From Thecamonas trahens ATCC 50062 (lineage: Eukaryota; Apusozoa; Apusomonadida; Apusomonadidae): DNA of 24,895 nt. Below, piece by piece: positions 1 through 9,613 of this stretch. Under the pieces are notes generated by a model. That model made no database searches. It worked only from the letters and a program-made list of their open reading frames with translations, and was not told the DNA's origin. The stretch is taken from assembly GCF_000142905.1 (NCBI RefSeq), contig NW_013657661.1, positions 37,600 to 62,494 on the forward strand. Reading direction: 5' to 3'. Every line of letters begins with the position of its first letter. Position 1 is the first letter of the stretch. The position numbers and the translations under genes are program-made.

Positions 1-110
1 CGTCTTCCTCCCCCCCTCACGCTCCACCACCGCCAACCCACGAGGCGAGTCGCCGCAGCACCACCACCACCTTTCTCCTCTCTTTACAAAAGCAATCAAA
101 TCAGGTCACA
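1..110 (+). promoter_or_regulatory. 5' flank / leader of the acyl-CoA synthetase gene
   Basis: C- and CCACCA-rich, then CTTTCTCCTCTCTTTACAAAAGC and an A-rich stretch just before ATG 111. It is consistent with a pyrimidine-rich initiator and short leader, but the start site cannot be placed. Confidence 0.4.
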
Positions 111-2432
111 ATGTCCGCCACAAACGACCGCTACATGACCGACATGTCGAGCGAGTTCAACATTCGCATGGTACGCATGCGTGGCTGTAGCAGGAGGATG
201 GGAGGGGGGGGGGGGGGGGGGGGGGCGAGGGGGAGGGGAGGGGGGGGAACAAAAGCCAACGGGTGCCTCCCAGGTGCTTCCCGACCAGAAGGCTGTGTTT
301 GCGGGTGCCTGTGAGGGCAAGACCACGCCAGGCTTCCTCCACACACACACATACATACACACGCACACGCTCTTTCTCTTGTTCTTGGTGACTACCTTGC
401 TAATGGCAACTCTCTACCTCGCTACCTTTGCTCGCACGCGTGTATGGCCATGGCCTCGCCGCTCGTCGTGACTGGCCACGTTTTGGCTTTCTTCACTTGG
501 CGTCTGTTTTTTGGCAAACGAGCTCACGCGTAGACGATTATTTTCTGATGCGGACAATTTTTTCCTTTTGTAGCAATTTTTTGAGACTCACGCCACACCC
601 ACACCCCTTCACCCGCGCAGGGCACCGAGGGCTTTGCTGCCGAGCCGCCGACAACAGTGTGCGCGGCGATCAAGAAGCGTGCGGAGGATACGCCAGACAA
701 GGTTGCGTACAACATCATGCCCGAGGGCGCGACCGAGTGGCAGTCGACAACGTGGAGCGAGTACTACCAGATCTGTCGGCAGTCTGCCAAGTCGTTGATG
801 GCGCTCGGGCTTGAGGCGCACGAGGCGATTGCGGTGCGCGGCTTTAACTCGCCCGAGTGGTTCGCGGCGGATGTGGGCGCCATTCTTGCCGGCGGCGTGG
901 CGGCAGGCATCTACACGACCAACGGGCCAGAGGCGTCGGCGTACATTGTCAGCCACTCTGGTGCCAAGATTGTGTTTGTGGAGAACGCCCGGCACCTTGC
1001 GATCATGCTCGCGGCGCGCGACCAGATGCCCAACGTGACCACGTTTGTGCAGTGGTCGGGCGAGGTTGACGCGTCGGTGGAGGGCCTGCTCTCGTGGGAG
1101 GCGTTCCTTGCCGCCGGTGCAGATGTGCCGGACGCGGACCTGGACGCGCGGATGGAGGCGACCCGGCCTGGCCACTGCGCCACCCTCATCTATACCTCGG
1201 GCACGACCGGTCACCCCAAGGCAGTCATGGTGACGCACGACAACCTGACGTGGAACGCCAAGCTCACGTTCTCGCTCATCTCCAAGGTGGACGAGGAGCA
1301 CCTCATCTCGTTCCTGCCGCTCTCGCACGTGGCCGGGCAGATGCTGGACATCATCGGCCCGATGATCACCGGCGGCACCATCTGGTTTGCGCGGCCGGAC
1401 GCGCTCAAGGGCACGCTCTTTGACACTGTCAAGGCTGTCCGCCCGACGGTCTTCCTCGCCGTCCCGCGAGTCTTTGAGAAGCTCGCCGACAAGCTCAAGA
1501 TGGTGATGGCGGCCAAGGCCAAGGCGGCGGCCGCTGCCGGCGAGACGCCGCAGCCGCTGCCTGAGGGCGCCGTCCAGGCCATGCTCGGCCTCGACCGGTG
1601 CCACTACGTGTCGACGGCGGCGGCGCCCATCTCGCTGCAGATTCTGCAGTTCTTCAAGAAGATCGGGATCGAGATCTTCTCCATCTACGGCATGTCCGAG
1701 AACACCGGGGCGTCGTCAGTCTCGCTGGCAGGCGCCAACAAGCTCGGCGCCGTGGGCAAGCCCATGCCGCACACCGAGATCAAGCTCGCCGACCCAGACG
1801 CCGAGGGTAACGGCGAGATCTGCAAGCGCGGCCGCCACGTCTTTGCCGGCTACAAGGACAACGAGGAGGCGTCAGCCGCGGCCATCGACGAGGATGGCTT
1901 CCTGCACTCGGGCGACCTCGGCCGCTTTGACGAGGACGGCTTCCTCCACATCACCGGCCGCATTAAGGAGCTGCTCATCACCGCCGGTGGCGAGAACGTC
2001 GGCCCGGTCGGCATCGAGACCTACATCAAGGACCACTGCCCGCTCCTCTCCAACGCCATCTGCATCGGCGACCGCCGCAAGTACCTCTCGCTCCTGGTTG
2101 CCATCAAGTGCGAGATCGACATGACCAACGGCAAGGCGACCGAGACGCCCACGCCCGATGCCCTCGCCGTCCTCGCCAAGATCGGCTCCACCGCCACAAC
2201 CGTCTCGGAGGCCCACGCCTGCGAGAAGGTCAAGGCCTACGTCCAGTCGACTATCGACGACTACAACGAGAACGGCTCCGTCTCGCGTGCCCAGCTCATC
2301 CGCAAGTGGGAGTTCCTCCCCGAGGACGTCTCCATCGGCAACGGCTGCCTCACCTCGACCATGAAGCTCAAGCGCCGCATTGTTTACAAGGTCTTCTCGG
2401 ACGTCATCGAGTCGATGTACGTCGAGGCGTAA
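111..2432 (+). CDS. ACSBG: Long-chain acyl-CoA synthetase, bubblegum (ACSBG) type, two exons
   Basis: Predicted to activate long-chain fatty acids to acyl-CoA in two steps through an acyl-AMP (ANL superfamily). Exon 1 is 111-170 (20 codons) and exon 2 is 621-2432, joined in phase 0, giving about 623 residues, close to the size of animal bubblegum proteins. Seen in the protein: the AMP-binding P-loop YTSGTTGHPK at residue 211, YGMSENTG at 376, the adenylate-binding SGDLG at 450, KELLITAGGENVGP from 469 (hinge and signature region), and TMKLKRR with the candidate catalytic lysine at 602. The motifs GIYTTNGPEA near the N-terminus and KELLITAGGEN point to the bubblegum branch rather than ACSL or bacterial FadD. 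Starting at ATG 111 is preferred because exon 2 has no in-frame ATG before the conserved N-terminal block. No membrane segment or C-terminal peroxisomal SKL-type signal is visible. Family assignment is firm; chain-length preference is not known. Confidence 0.93.
204..225 (+). repeat. G22 homopolymer inside an intron
   Basis: Twenty-two consecutive G on the sense strand of the gene, followed by more G-rich sequence to 247. It is the longest homopolymer in the window and could form a G-quadruplex. Confidence 0.95.
340..371. repeat. CA-rich microsatellite in intron
   Basis: Alternating CA with a few T and G interruptions (CACACACACATACATACACACGCACACGC-like), within the intron of the first gene. 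Confidence 0.85.
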
Positions 2433-2850
2433 CCGGCTTCCCGCTTCCTCACCTCCAACAACCCCCGCCCCATCCTGACTTGCTTCTGGTCCTGGTTTCC
2501 TTGGTGCAACCGCAGTCTGTAAAGACCTCCAGAAGCGTACCTAACAACCGGACGCCGAGTGCAGAACAAGCTCGACGCAATGATCCCACCCCATCTCCTT
2601 CTTACCCATCAGCCCACTGGTCATGCCCCGCCCAACCTGGCACACCACCGCTCCGCCTCGGTCTCAGCCTCCCGCCTCAGCCTCTGGCCTCGGCTTCGGC
2701 CAACCCAATCCATCTCACCAGCCATCCCCTCCCCTCCTCCCTCCCCCACACACCACACACCACACACCACACACCACTCACCACAACCACAACCACCACA
2801 ACCACAACCACCACAACCACACACACACACACACACACGCGCGCGCATAC
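2433..2850. other. Intergenic region between acyl-CoA synthetase and HEATR3 genes
   Basis: This stretch of 418 bases between tandem genes has no conserved coding frame. It is C-rich. The first half must hold the 3' end of the upstream gene; a TGTAAA lies near 2518 but I cannot show it is a polyadenylation signal. The second half is a CA/ACC microsatellite running into the next start codon. An in-frame extension of the downstream gene through this region is a low-complexity His/Thr/Pro translation and is not believed. Confidence 0.7.
2746..2850. repeat. CACAC / CACAAC / CA / CG microsatellite next to a start codon
   Basis: Blocks of CACAC repeats (to about 2780), CAACCA repeats (about 2781-2817), then pure CA and CG dinucleotides. 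From 2818 to 2853 purines and pyrimidines alternate without a break and run into the ATG at 2851. Confidence 0.92.
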
Positions 2851-4749
2851 ATGGGCCGGGCCAAGAAACTTCGCTCCAAGCAGCGGCAGCGAGCAAAGGC
2901 TGAACGTCGCTTCTCCCCGCATGACCACCGAGTGGCAACGCCAAGCGAAGCTCTCCACTCGGCCACATCGTCTGATGCCCTTCCGACTCGTCTCGTTGAC
3001 CTCCTCTCCGCTCTGGCTTCGAACAATGCTTCCGAGAGGGAAGTCGCCGCTGGCTCTCTTGCATCTCTGGCTGCTTCTCTCGATGCGTCATCGCTCGATG
3101 ATTCGGCGCCGACCACGTCGGCTGCCTCATCGCTGCCGCAGCCCAAGCGCCGCATCGGCTCGGGTGCTCTGGTCGATGTCGAAGCTCAGGCTCTGTTCCG
3201 GAGCGAGGTCATGGACGCTCTGCGGGTGCGCATGTTTGATAGCGTGCTGGCTGTCCGGGTCACGGTTGCTGGCGTCATCCGCAACATCGGCGTGAGCTCG
3301 CTCGAGGGTGCCGAGGCGCTGATGGCCAACGACGGCGTTGCCTGCGTGGCCATGAGCCTCAGCAAGGTCCGTGAGGAGCTGGAGGCCGGCGGGCGGTCGC
3401 AAGATGAGGTGATGCAGATGTGGATGATGATTGGTCACCTGGCGGCCATTGCCCAGTGCATGGCCGAGGCTACGCCCGAGGCCGCGGCTGCGCTCACCAA
3501 CGCCGGCGGACTCGCCGAGTGCCTGGTCCCGCTACTGGCCCAAGCCGACGACGTGCCCGGGCAGGTTCTTGTGGAGGCTGCCAAGTGCATCATGACGCTT
3601 GCTGACGGCAACCCGTCGTTTGTGACGGCGCTCACTGCTGCTGCCGGCTCTGAGGAGGCGCTGCTGACCTCGCTCCGGCCGCTCCTCGCCGCCGACAACG
3701 CGTTGATTGCGGTTCTCGGTGCCGGGGTCCTTCTGGCGCTGGTGAGTTCATCACAGGCTGCGGGAGTGGTCCTCCCCGAGGTTGCGCCTATTCTCCGAGC
3801 TGCGGTGGCGGGCGTCGATCCGGCGGCGACCATCGGCGACGAAAGCACCGACGGCGGTGCGTGGCACGAGGCGGTGGTGGCGTCGCGGATGGCGCTTGAG
3901 ATGCTGACCAACGCGCTGGTGGTGGAGGTTGAGGAGAGCAGCGATGCGGGCGCGGGCGTCGATCCTGTGGTGGCGGCGGCAGTCGGGCCCGGAGCGGTGC
4001 TCTCGGACCTTGTTCTTCCGCGCATGGCCGTCCTTCCGGACCAGGTCCACGCGCTCGGGCGGACGCTCGACTCGATCGGTGAGCGAGTGCGGACGTACTA
4101 CGGCCACCTTGTGCGGGTGGTCGGTCTCGCGACCAATGCGTGGATGGTGCTCGAGTCGGCCGAGGCTGCGGCTGCGCTAGTGCCGGTGTGGCAAGCCACG
4201 CTGCAGCTGCTGCGCACGGCCGAGGTCGGCGGTGCAGCCGGCGACGTGGTGGAGCCCGCGCTCACGCTTGCGTCGGCCATCCTGCAGCGTGCGCGGCTCG
4301 ACGACGGCTGCCCTACGCCGGACGCGTCGCCCGAGGTGTGGCAGATGATTGTACAGCTGGCAAGCACGGCGCCAATGCGGCTGGTCCGGGTTAAGGCCAC
4401 CGAGGTTGCGGCGCTACTGGGCGCGGCGATGCGTGTGGGCGCGAGCGCCGACGGCGCCGACGCGCTCGTCGCCTTTATCGCCAACCAGCTCGACGACGCC
4501 GAGATCGGAGTGGTCCTCGAGGCCGCCGACGCTGTCTTTGAGCTCCTCGCGAGCTCGGCGGTCAACGCGGCGCTCGCCTCCTCGGGCCTTCTCGGCAAGC
4601 TCGGCAAGCTGGAGCAGACCCTCACCGCAGCTATCGAGGACGGCATGCGGACCGAGTCGTTGCCAGAGGACGTGCTGATGCGGGCCGACGACGTGGTGAC
4701 CAACCTCCCGCGGTTTGTCGTCTACAAGCAGCAGCAGATGTCCAAGTAA
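2851..4749 (+). CDS. HEATR3: HEAT-repeat protein, HEATR3/Syo1 (symportin) family
   Basis: Syo1/HEATR3 proteins are transport adaptors that bring ribosomal proteins uL18 and uL5 into the nucleus and present them for 5S RNP assembly. The protein from ATG 2851 has 632 residues and no introns. It starts with a short basic leader (MGRAKKLRSKQRQRAKAERR), as the family does. It is otherwise alpha-helical HEAT/ARM-type repeats, for example the blocks around LVDLLSALASNN, RVTVAGVIRNIGVSSLEG and VLVEAAKCIMTLADGNPS. The C-terminus (VVTNLPRFVVYKQQ) resembles the family's conserved NL.RFI.YK ending. Upstream in-frame codons translate a CA microsatellite, so 2851 is chosen. The gene is convergent with the TMEM50-like gene, with 62 bases between stop codons. 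Assignment rests on N- and C-terminal signatures plus repeat pattern; a generic ARM-repeat protein is the alternative. Confidence 0.8.
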   Translation: MGRAKKLRSKQRQRAKAERRFSPHDHRVATPSEALHSATSSDALPTRLVDLLSALASNNASEREVAAGSLASLAASLDASSLDDSAPTTSAASSLPQPKRRIGSGALVDVEAQALFRSEVMDALRVRMFDSVLAVRVTVAGVIRNIGVSSLEGAEALMANDGVACVAMSLSKVREELEAGGRSQDEVMQMWMMIGHLAAIAQCMAEATPEAAAALTNAGGLAECLVPLLAQADDVPGQVLVEAAKCIMTLADGNPSFVTALTAAAGSEEALLTSLRPLLAADNALIAVLGAGVLLALVSSSQAAGVVLPEVAPILRAAVAGVDPAATIGDESTDGGAWHEAVVASRMALEMLTNALVVEVEESSDAGAGVDPVVAAAVGPGAVLSDLVLPRMAVLPDQVHALGRTLDSIGERVRTYYGHLVRVVGLATNAWMVLESAEAAAALVPVWQATLQLLRTAEVGGAAGDVVEPALTLASAILQRARLDDGCPTPDASPEVWQMIVQLASTAPMRLVRVKATEVAALLGAAMRVGASADGADALVAFIANQLDDAEIGVVLEAADAVFELLASSAVNAALASSGLLGKLGKLEQTLTAAIEDGMRTESLPEDVLMRADDVVTNLPRFVVYKQQQMSK

Positions 4750-4811
4750 GCAGCCACACACCCGACTTGCCGGTGCTGTCTGTTTACCTCTCCCTTCCCG
4801 CGCCGACGCGC

Positions 4812-5481
4812 CTAAAAGCCGTCGTACTGGGCGACGTCGACGGCGTCGCCGCCGAACCGGTACACGATGCCGGCGATAAAGATGAAGAGCGACTGGAGGA
4901 ACATGGCGAAGCCTGGCCAGGTGGTCTTGGGCGTCTTGCCGTCTGTCCGCTGCGTGTACTGGGTGATCATCAGCGCCATGCCCGCCATTACGCTTCCCAG
5001 CCCGAGCACAAACGCCACCAGCATCCACAGTCGGGCCGCCATCGGCGAGCCGCCCGAGAACGCGTCTGTGTTCCCGATGGCCTTTGACGAGATGGGCATC
5101 ATCCTGCGCGTGTGGTTCGAAGTTGGGGAGGGTGAGCCAGAGAGTGCGCGTGCATGCATGTCTGTGTGTGTGTGCGTGTGTGGAGGCTATGCCCATACCC
5201 CCGCCCTACGACCGCCACATGCACCCGACCATAGACCATGCCCATACCCCCCCCCCCCCCCCCCCACTGCACACACACCCCCATACACACACCTCGACGT
5301 ACATGAGAAGGAATAGAGTGGCAGCAATGCCCGGCATCCAGAAGCCAAAGACAATGTCGACGTTGTTGTGGACATGGTTCGAGTACGCCACCGAGTCGAT
5401 GAAGAGGCCCCAGCCAATGCCAAAGAACACGCCGGCAATGGCAGACACATGCGGCGGCTTGAGGCGGATAACAAGCGGCAT
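4812..5481 (-). CDS. TMEM50: Tetraspan membrane protein, TMEM50 / Vps68 (UPF0220) family
   Basis: Exon 1 is 5481-5291 and exon 2 is 5103-4812, giving 160 residues, against 157-158 for animal TMEM50A/B. Four membrane segments are visible at about residues 10-32, 45-64, 90-110 and 125-147. The second half aligns well with the family: ARLWMLVAFVLGLGSVMAG, then WPGFAMFLQSLFIFIAGIVY and RFGG. Family members act in endosome/ER membranes; yeast Vps68 works in endosomal sorting and TMEM50 proteins associate with cargo and translocon factors, but no enzyme activity is known. ATG 5481 lies in a good context (ACCACCATG) and starts just before the first membrane helix. The in-frame extension upstream is only poly-proline from G/C-rich DNA. 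The junction reads E-V-M-M-P in phase 2; a donor two bases earlier would put exon 2 out of frame. Confidence 0.87.
5104..5290 (-). other. Intron of the TMEM50-like gene
   Basis: On the sense strand the donor is GTGTGT (5290) and the acceptor CACACGCGCAG (5104). The intron is 187 nt and phase 2. It contains 19 C on the + strand (5247-5265), which is G19 on the sense strand, plus TG/CA repeats at both ends. It is needed to connect the first two and last two membrane helices in one frame. Confidence 0.85.
5247..5265 (-). repeat. G19 (sense) homopolymer in intron
   Basis: Nineteen C in a row on the + strand, thus a G tract in the transcript of the TMEM50-like gene. TG repeats lie at 5161-5180 and CA repeats at about 5269-5292. 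Confidence 0.95.
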
Positions 5482-5698
5482 GGTGGTAGGTGGGGGTGGT
5501 GGCGGTGGTGGCGGTGGGTGGGGGGTGGTAGGGGGTCGGAAGTGAGGTACCACTCCCCCCTCCCCCCCCCCCCCCCCCCCCTGCCTGCCACAGCTCGCAC
5601 ATGCAGGTGTCCCGCCCCACCCACCCCCCCACCCTCACCCCGACCCGCCACTGGAAATGACACAGTTATGTTCAACAAAAGGGAAAAAGAGAGCGCAC
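5482..5698. repeat. GGT/GGC-rich and C20 tract between two minus-strand genes
   Basis: Positions 5482-5540 are GGT/GGC/G-rich and lie just upstream of the TMEM50-like start. Positions 5562-5581 are 20 consecutive C. The rest, up to the stop codon of the CHRD gene at 5699, is C-rich with no coding pattern. The promoter of the TMEM50-like gene and the 3' end of the CHRD gene must share these 217 bases. Confidence 0.85.
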
Positions 5699-5960
5699 TC
5701 AGATGGTCATGAGCGCAGAAGCACCACCCATGTCGTAGTCGCGCTTGGACGAGCCGCTGCCGGAGCAGCAGCACTTGCAGATGATGGCAGAGATGAGGAT
5801 GCCGATGATGAGCGAGCCGAGGGCGACGCCGGCGAGGATGTAGTTGTCGGTCTTGAACACGCCGTCGTCCTTGGACGGCGACGAGATGGCCGACGAGCCT
5901 CCGGGCGGCGGCGGCGAAGGGGTTCCAGGCGCCGGCGGCGGCGGCGCGGCAGCGACAGTG

Positions 5961-5991
<31 letters not shown>

Positions 5992-8900
5992 GCGGGACGA
6001 CGCACGCTGCCGGCGGGACAACCGGCACAATCTGCCCGCGCGCCTCACCCGACGGGATGAGCCACGAGTGCAAGTTGAGGTAGAACTCGCCAGCGTTGAA
6101 CGACGCGAGCTGCGCCGCCGAGATCGACTGCAGCGACGGGAGCGAAATGGGCGACGAGAGCCACGCGAGCGTCCCGATGTCAAAGGTGAGCGCGCCGTTG
6201 GTGCCGGCGGCGCCGAGGTGCATGTGAACCTTGGTCACGTCGCGCTTGATGTTGTGGAGGACCGTGGCGTTCATGGTCATCGCGTTGGCGTCGACCGAGA
6301 CCGCGATCATGCCGCCGCGGGTCGAGAGGACCGGCGGCACCTCCTGCCCGCCGACCGCAGACACAGAGCCGTAGTTGAACTCGGAGACCGCCACCGTTCC
6401 GCGGAGCTCGCCGCCCGGGTTGGTCACCGAGTGCAGGTTGACGTACATTGTCTGCGACTTGAGCATGCACCGGTGCTCCGGCGCAATGACCAGCGAGCCC
6501 ACAACCGGCGAGACGGACGCTGCCGGCGTAGCTGCAAACTCGTACAGCGCAGCACCGCCCGACGCCTGATGCAAGTGCACCTTGGTGGCGTCCGGCACGG
6601 TGTGCCAGATCGCGTAGTCGAGCGTCGATGACGCCTCGTTCCACGTCAGTGCCGCAAAGCCAGTCCAAGGCGAATCGACAGGCGTCGCCTCCTCCCACCC
6701 GCTCAGCCGCACCATCCACGAGATGCTCCCCGCAGGCACCACAGGCGCCGCCACGGGCGCAAGTGCCTCGATCTGCGCACGCACAGTGCCCTCGGTCACA
6801 GACATGACCTCGACGTACGCGAGCCCGGTCCGCGCCGCCACAGCAATCTGGCGGTCGACCATAGACGTGCCTGCAGACTCGCTCTGTCCGCACGGCCCGA
6901 CGCAGAGCGACTGAAGCGCGCTCCCGGTCTCACCCGCCTTGTGCGGCGCAGCAATATCGGCCGCAGTCACCGCTCCGCCCGTGTACGTCGTCATGAGCGA
7001 GTAGGTTCCCAGCGACGCGCCGCCCGGCATCTCCTCCTCGTATGTCGTGATGAGCACGCTCGTCGCCGCCGACGTCTGCGGGCTCGCGCCGTACGTCCGC
7101 GACACGTCCCACACGCTCGGTGCCGCCGCGTACGTAAACTTGGGCGCCGTGATCTGCCCGCGGATCGCACCCGCCGGGTGGTTCACCGTGTGCACGTTCC
7201 AGTACGCGTTGCCGGCCACAAAGTCTGCGGCCTGCGTTGCCGTGAGCGGCGGCGTCGAGCCCTCGATCCCGTTGCCCGCCGGCGAGTCGGCCACCACAAA
7301 CATCTTCGGACCGTTTGTCCCGGCCGCGCCCTGGTGGAGGTGGACCTGTGAGACTGCCGACGCGAGGTTGACCCACACCACGCGGTAGTCGACCGTAAAG
7401 TCGACAGGGTTGAACGTCGCCACGGCCACGCCAGTCGCCGCAGACGTCGACGGCGGCACCTCCTGCTGCTTGTCCAGCCGCGCCACGTGCGTGATCTGTG
7501 ACGCAGGCGCAATCGCCACCTCGGTCATCTGCCCGCGCACCGCCCCGCTGCCGGTCGGCATCTCGTCCGTCCGCACGATAAACGAGGTCACGCCCACGAC
7601 CCGGTTAAAGTCAAGCCCAACGCTCGCAGCGGTAAAGGTACCAGTCACCGCGCCCGAGTTGGCGCCCGAGCCCAGGAACGTCACCGCGTCCGGCACATAG
7701 CCGGCCGTCGCATTGACTCCGAGGTGCACCGTCGCGCCCGCGCCGACAGAGTCCGTCGCGTACACCACCGTGTAGCGGAAGCTCGAGCCGGTCGCATCGA
7801 GCGATGTCATCAGTGCCGCACCGCGCGCCACCACCGGCTCGGTATACGTCGCCTCAAAGCCCGAGAGCAGGCCGGCCGCCCGCGGGAGGTATGTCGTCCC
7901 CTCTGAGAGTTGCTGGTAGCTGAGCACGCCTCCGGCCACAATGCCGGTCCCGTCCGCCACGTTGACCGTCAGGCCCGGCGCCGCAAAGAACTTGGCCGTC
8001 TCGGTCACGTTGAGCGGGCCATCAAAGGTGTGGACGACCGGGGAGTCACACGCGCCAGCACCGGTGCACAGCACGTAGTTGCCCACGCTCACACCGAGCG
8101 CCGCGCTCGCGTTGTGCCACACCTGGACCGTCAGCGACGACGACGACGCATCAAACGCGCCGAGCGCCACGCCCACTACGTTCGAGCTCGCCACCGCGTC
8201 GAGATGCCCGGCAAAGTTGAACTGCGAAGGCGCCGCCGTCGCATCCAGCGCAAACGTCTGCCCGCGCATGTACGCCGACGACGAAGTGTGGAAGTTAAAG
8301 TAGTATCCGCCGTTGGCGAGGAGGTCGGCGTTGAGACTGTCGCAGTTACCGGTCCGCGACGCAAGAAAGTCGCAGACCTTGGTCCCTTCGCGCCCGAGCG
8401 TGTTCTGGTGGATGTGGATGGCCGTAATGTCCGGGTGCGCCACCGCGACCTCCATCGAGAGTAGGCCCGTGACAGTGTTGACCTGCCAGAACCCAACTGC
8501 TCGAGCCATCGGCCCAGCCGCAGGGTCGCGGACCGTCTCAAACACGTCCTCGGCCACCACGGCGCCAATCAGCATGTTCGGCCCGGCCGAGTAGCCCGCA
8601 GCCCACACGTCGCCGCGGACCTCGCCAGACGGAAAGTCGACCGTGTGCACGTTGACGTACGTGTTGCCGGCCGAAATGAGCGCGCCCCATTTGCGGTCGA
8701 CAGGCGTCGACGTGCCCCAGCCGGTCGTCGAGAAGAAGAGCTTCTCCGACCCCGAGTGAAGGTGGATGCCCGTGATGTCGGACGTCACGTTGGTCACCAC
8801 AGAGTACGTGATCCGCGCTGTCACAGGGTCCCACGAGAGGACCGCCACGCCACGCGCCGTCGTCGCTGCAACAGGAATCTCGTTGTATCCGTTGAGCACC

Positions 8901-9007
8901 GCCACACCAGTCGCAGGCAGGGCACGGACAGCCGTACCCGTCGCAATACCCGCACATGCCAGAAGGCATGTGACTACAAGTACCGAGAAAATACCAGCCG
9001 TGTTCAT
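5699..9007 (-). CDS. Secreted/type I membrane protein with about eight CHRD-like repeats
   Basis: Single open frame of 1102 residues. ATG 9007 is chosen because it begins a clear signal peptide (hydrophobic residues about 5-24). The 96 codons upstream in frame are low-complexity translation of C-rich DNA. The ectodomain (about 35-1000) holds eight units of 105-125 residues resembling the CHRD domain first described in chordin. Units 1, 2, 5, 7 and 8 keep the H-x-H core (IHLHSG at 81, then IHIHQN, VHLHQG, VHLHQA, VHMHLG) and most have the closing motif N-h-H-[ST]-x(4)-G-x-h-R-G. Units 3, 4 and 6 have lost the H-x-H core. A proline-rich stalk (about 1003-1040) precedes one membrane helix (1056-1076). 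A short tail begins with CKCCC, a likely palmitoylation cluster. It is probably a cell-surface or adhesive protein; the ligand is unknown. There are no frame breaks. Confidence 0.87.
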
Positions 9008-9052
9008 CCGTCTGTTCTCCGTAATGCAGCCAAATACAGGTGAGCGAGAGGG

Positions 9053-9085
9053 GGGAGGGAGTGGGGAGGGAGTGGGGAGGGAGTG
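9053..9085. repeat. Three tandem copies of an 11-bp unit
   Basis: GGGAGGGAGTG repeated three times without mismatch, 46-78 bases upstream of the CHRD start codon. On that gene's sense strand it is a pyrimidine tract. Confidence 0.93.
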
Positions 9086-9183
9086 GGGGGAGAGGGAGGA
9101 GGAGAGGAAAAAAAAAGGAGCCAACCGCCGAAAAAGGGCACAAACCAGAGGTGGAATGGTAGCGGTGAGGCAAACAACATATT

Positions 9184-9207
9184 CACACACACACACACAC
9201 ACACACA
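9184..9207. repeat. (CA)12 microsatellite
   Basis: Twelve perfect CA units in the divergent promoter region. Confidence 0.95.
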
Positions 9208-9238
9208 GGTGGCAAAGAAGGGAGGGTGGGGGGCGGGA

Positions 9239-9290
9239 GGGGGGGGGGGGATGCAGGGGGGAGGGAGGAGGAGGAGGAGGAGGAGGAGAG
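9239..9290. repeat. G12 tract followed by GGA repeats
   Basis: Twelve G at 9239-9250, then GGGGGAGGGA and about seven GGA units. This is a homopurine tract on the + strand. Confidence 0.9.
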
Positions 9291-9489
9291 AGCATAGCGG
9301 TGGTAGGGAGGACATACGGTTTTTTGTTGCCACAGAGAGGAAAGTGGTCGTGTGCTGCGGTGTGGGTGTGGGTGTGGGCCGTCCAGGGGCTCAGGAGGGG
9401 GGCGAGTCGGTGATGGAGGCGCGGAGAAGGGCGAAAAAGTTGGGCGCGTGAATTGGCGGAGATGCCAACACAAAAAAAAAGATTCTAAA

Positions 9490-9505
9490 GTTGGTTTCGA
9501 CCAAC
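9490..9505. promoter_or_regulatory. Inverted repeat GTTGGT-TTCG-ACCAAC
   Basis: Six-base arms with a four-base loop, about 176 bases upstream of the DUF262 start codon. It shares the TTGG-N6-CCAA core with the dyad at 11011-11026. A regulatory role is a guess from position and symmetry only. Confidence 0.35.
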
Positions 9506-9589
9506 ATTCCGCTTCACCCACTGGCCAGGTTTTTACTTCGACTTCCACAGCAGTTTGGAAGGAACGGCGACCTTCCAACCATCCCCACC

Positions 9590-9613
9590 ATGAACAGCAT
9601 GGGCATGACTTGA
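9590..9613 (+). other. Possible upstream ORF in the leader of the DUF262 gene
   Basis: ATG in good context (CCACCATGA) followed by seven codons (MNSMGMT) and TGA, ending 67 bases before the main start codon. It counts as a uORF only if transcription starts upstream of 9590. Confidence 0.3.

Larger units (their letters stand above)
171..620 (+). other. Intron 1 of the acyl-CoA synthetase gene
   Basis: Donor GTACGC follows codon 20 and acceptor CACCCGCGCAG precedes the second exon. The intron is 450 nt and phase 0. It contains an uninterrupted run of 22 G (204-225), a G-rich stretch after it, and a CA-type microsatellite at 340-371. Frames on both sides match the acyl-CoA synthetase only when this segment is removed. 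Confidence 0.88.

Noticed and set aside
96-471. Several open frames over the G22 and CA repeats
   Set aside because: They translate poly-Gly, poly-Pro or Cys/Val repeats from low-complexity DNA inside the intron of the first gene.
609-1604. Long minus-strand open frame of 331 codons opposite the acyl-CoA synthetase
   Set aside because: It is a GC-rich shadow frame, Arg/His-rich without domain pattern. The plus strand encodes a complete conserved enzyme.
2623-2850. N-terminal extension of the HEATR3 gene upstream of 2851
   Set aside because: It reads His/Thr/Pro repeats from the microsatellite. The family begins with a short basic leader exactly at 2851.
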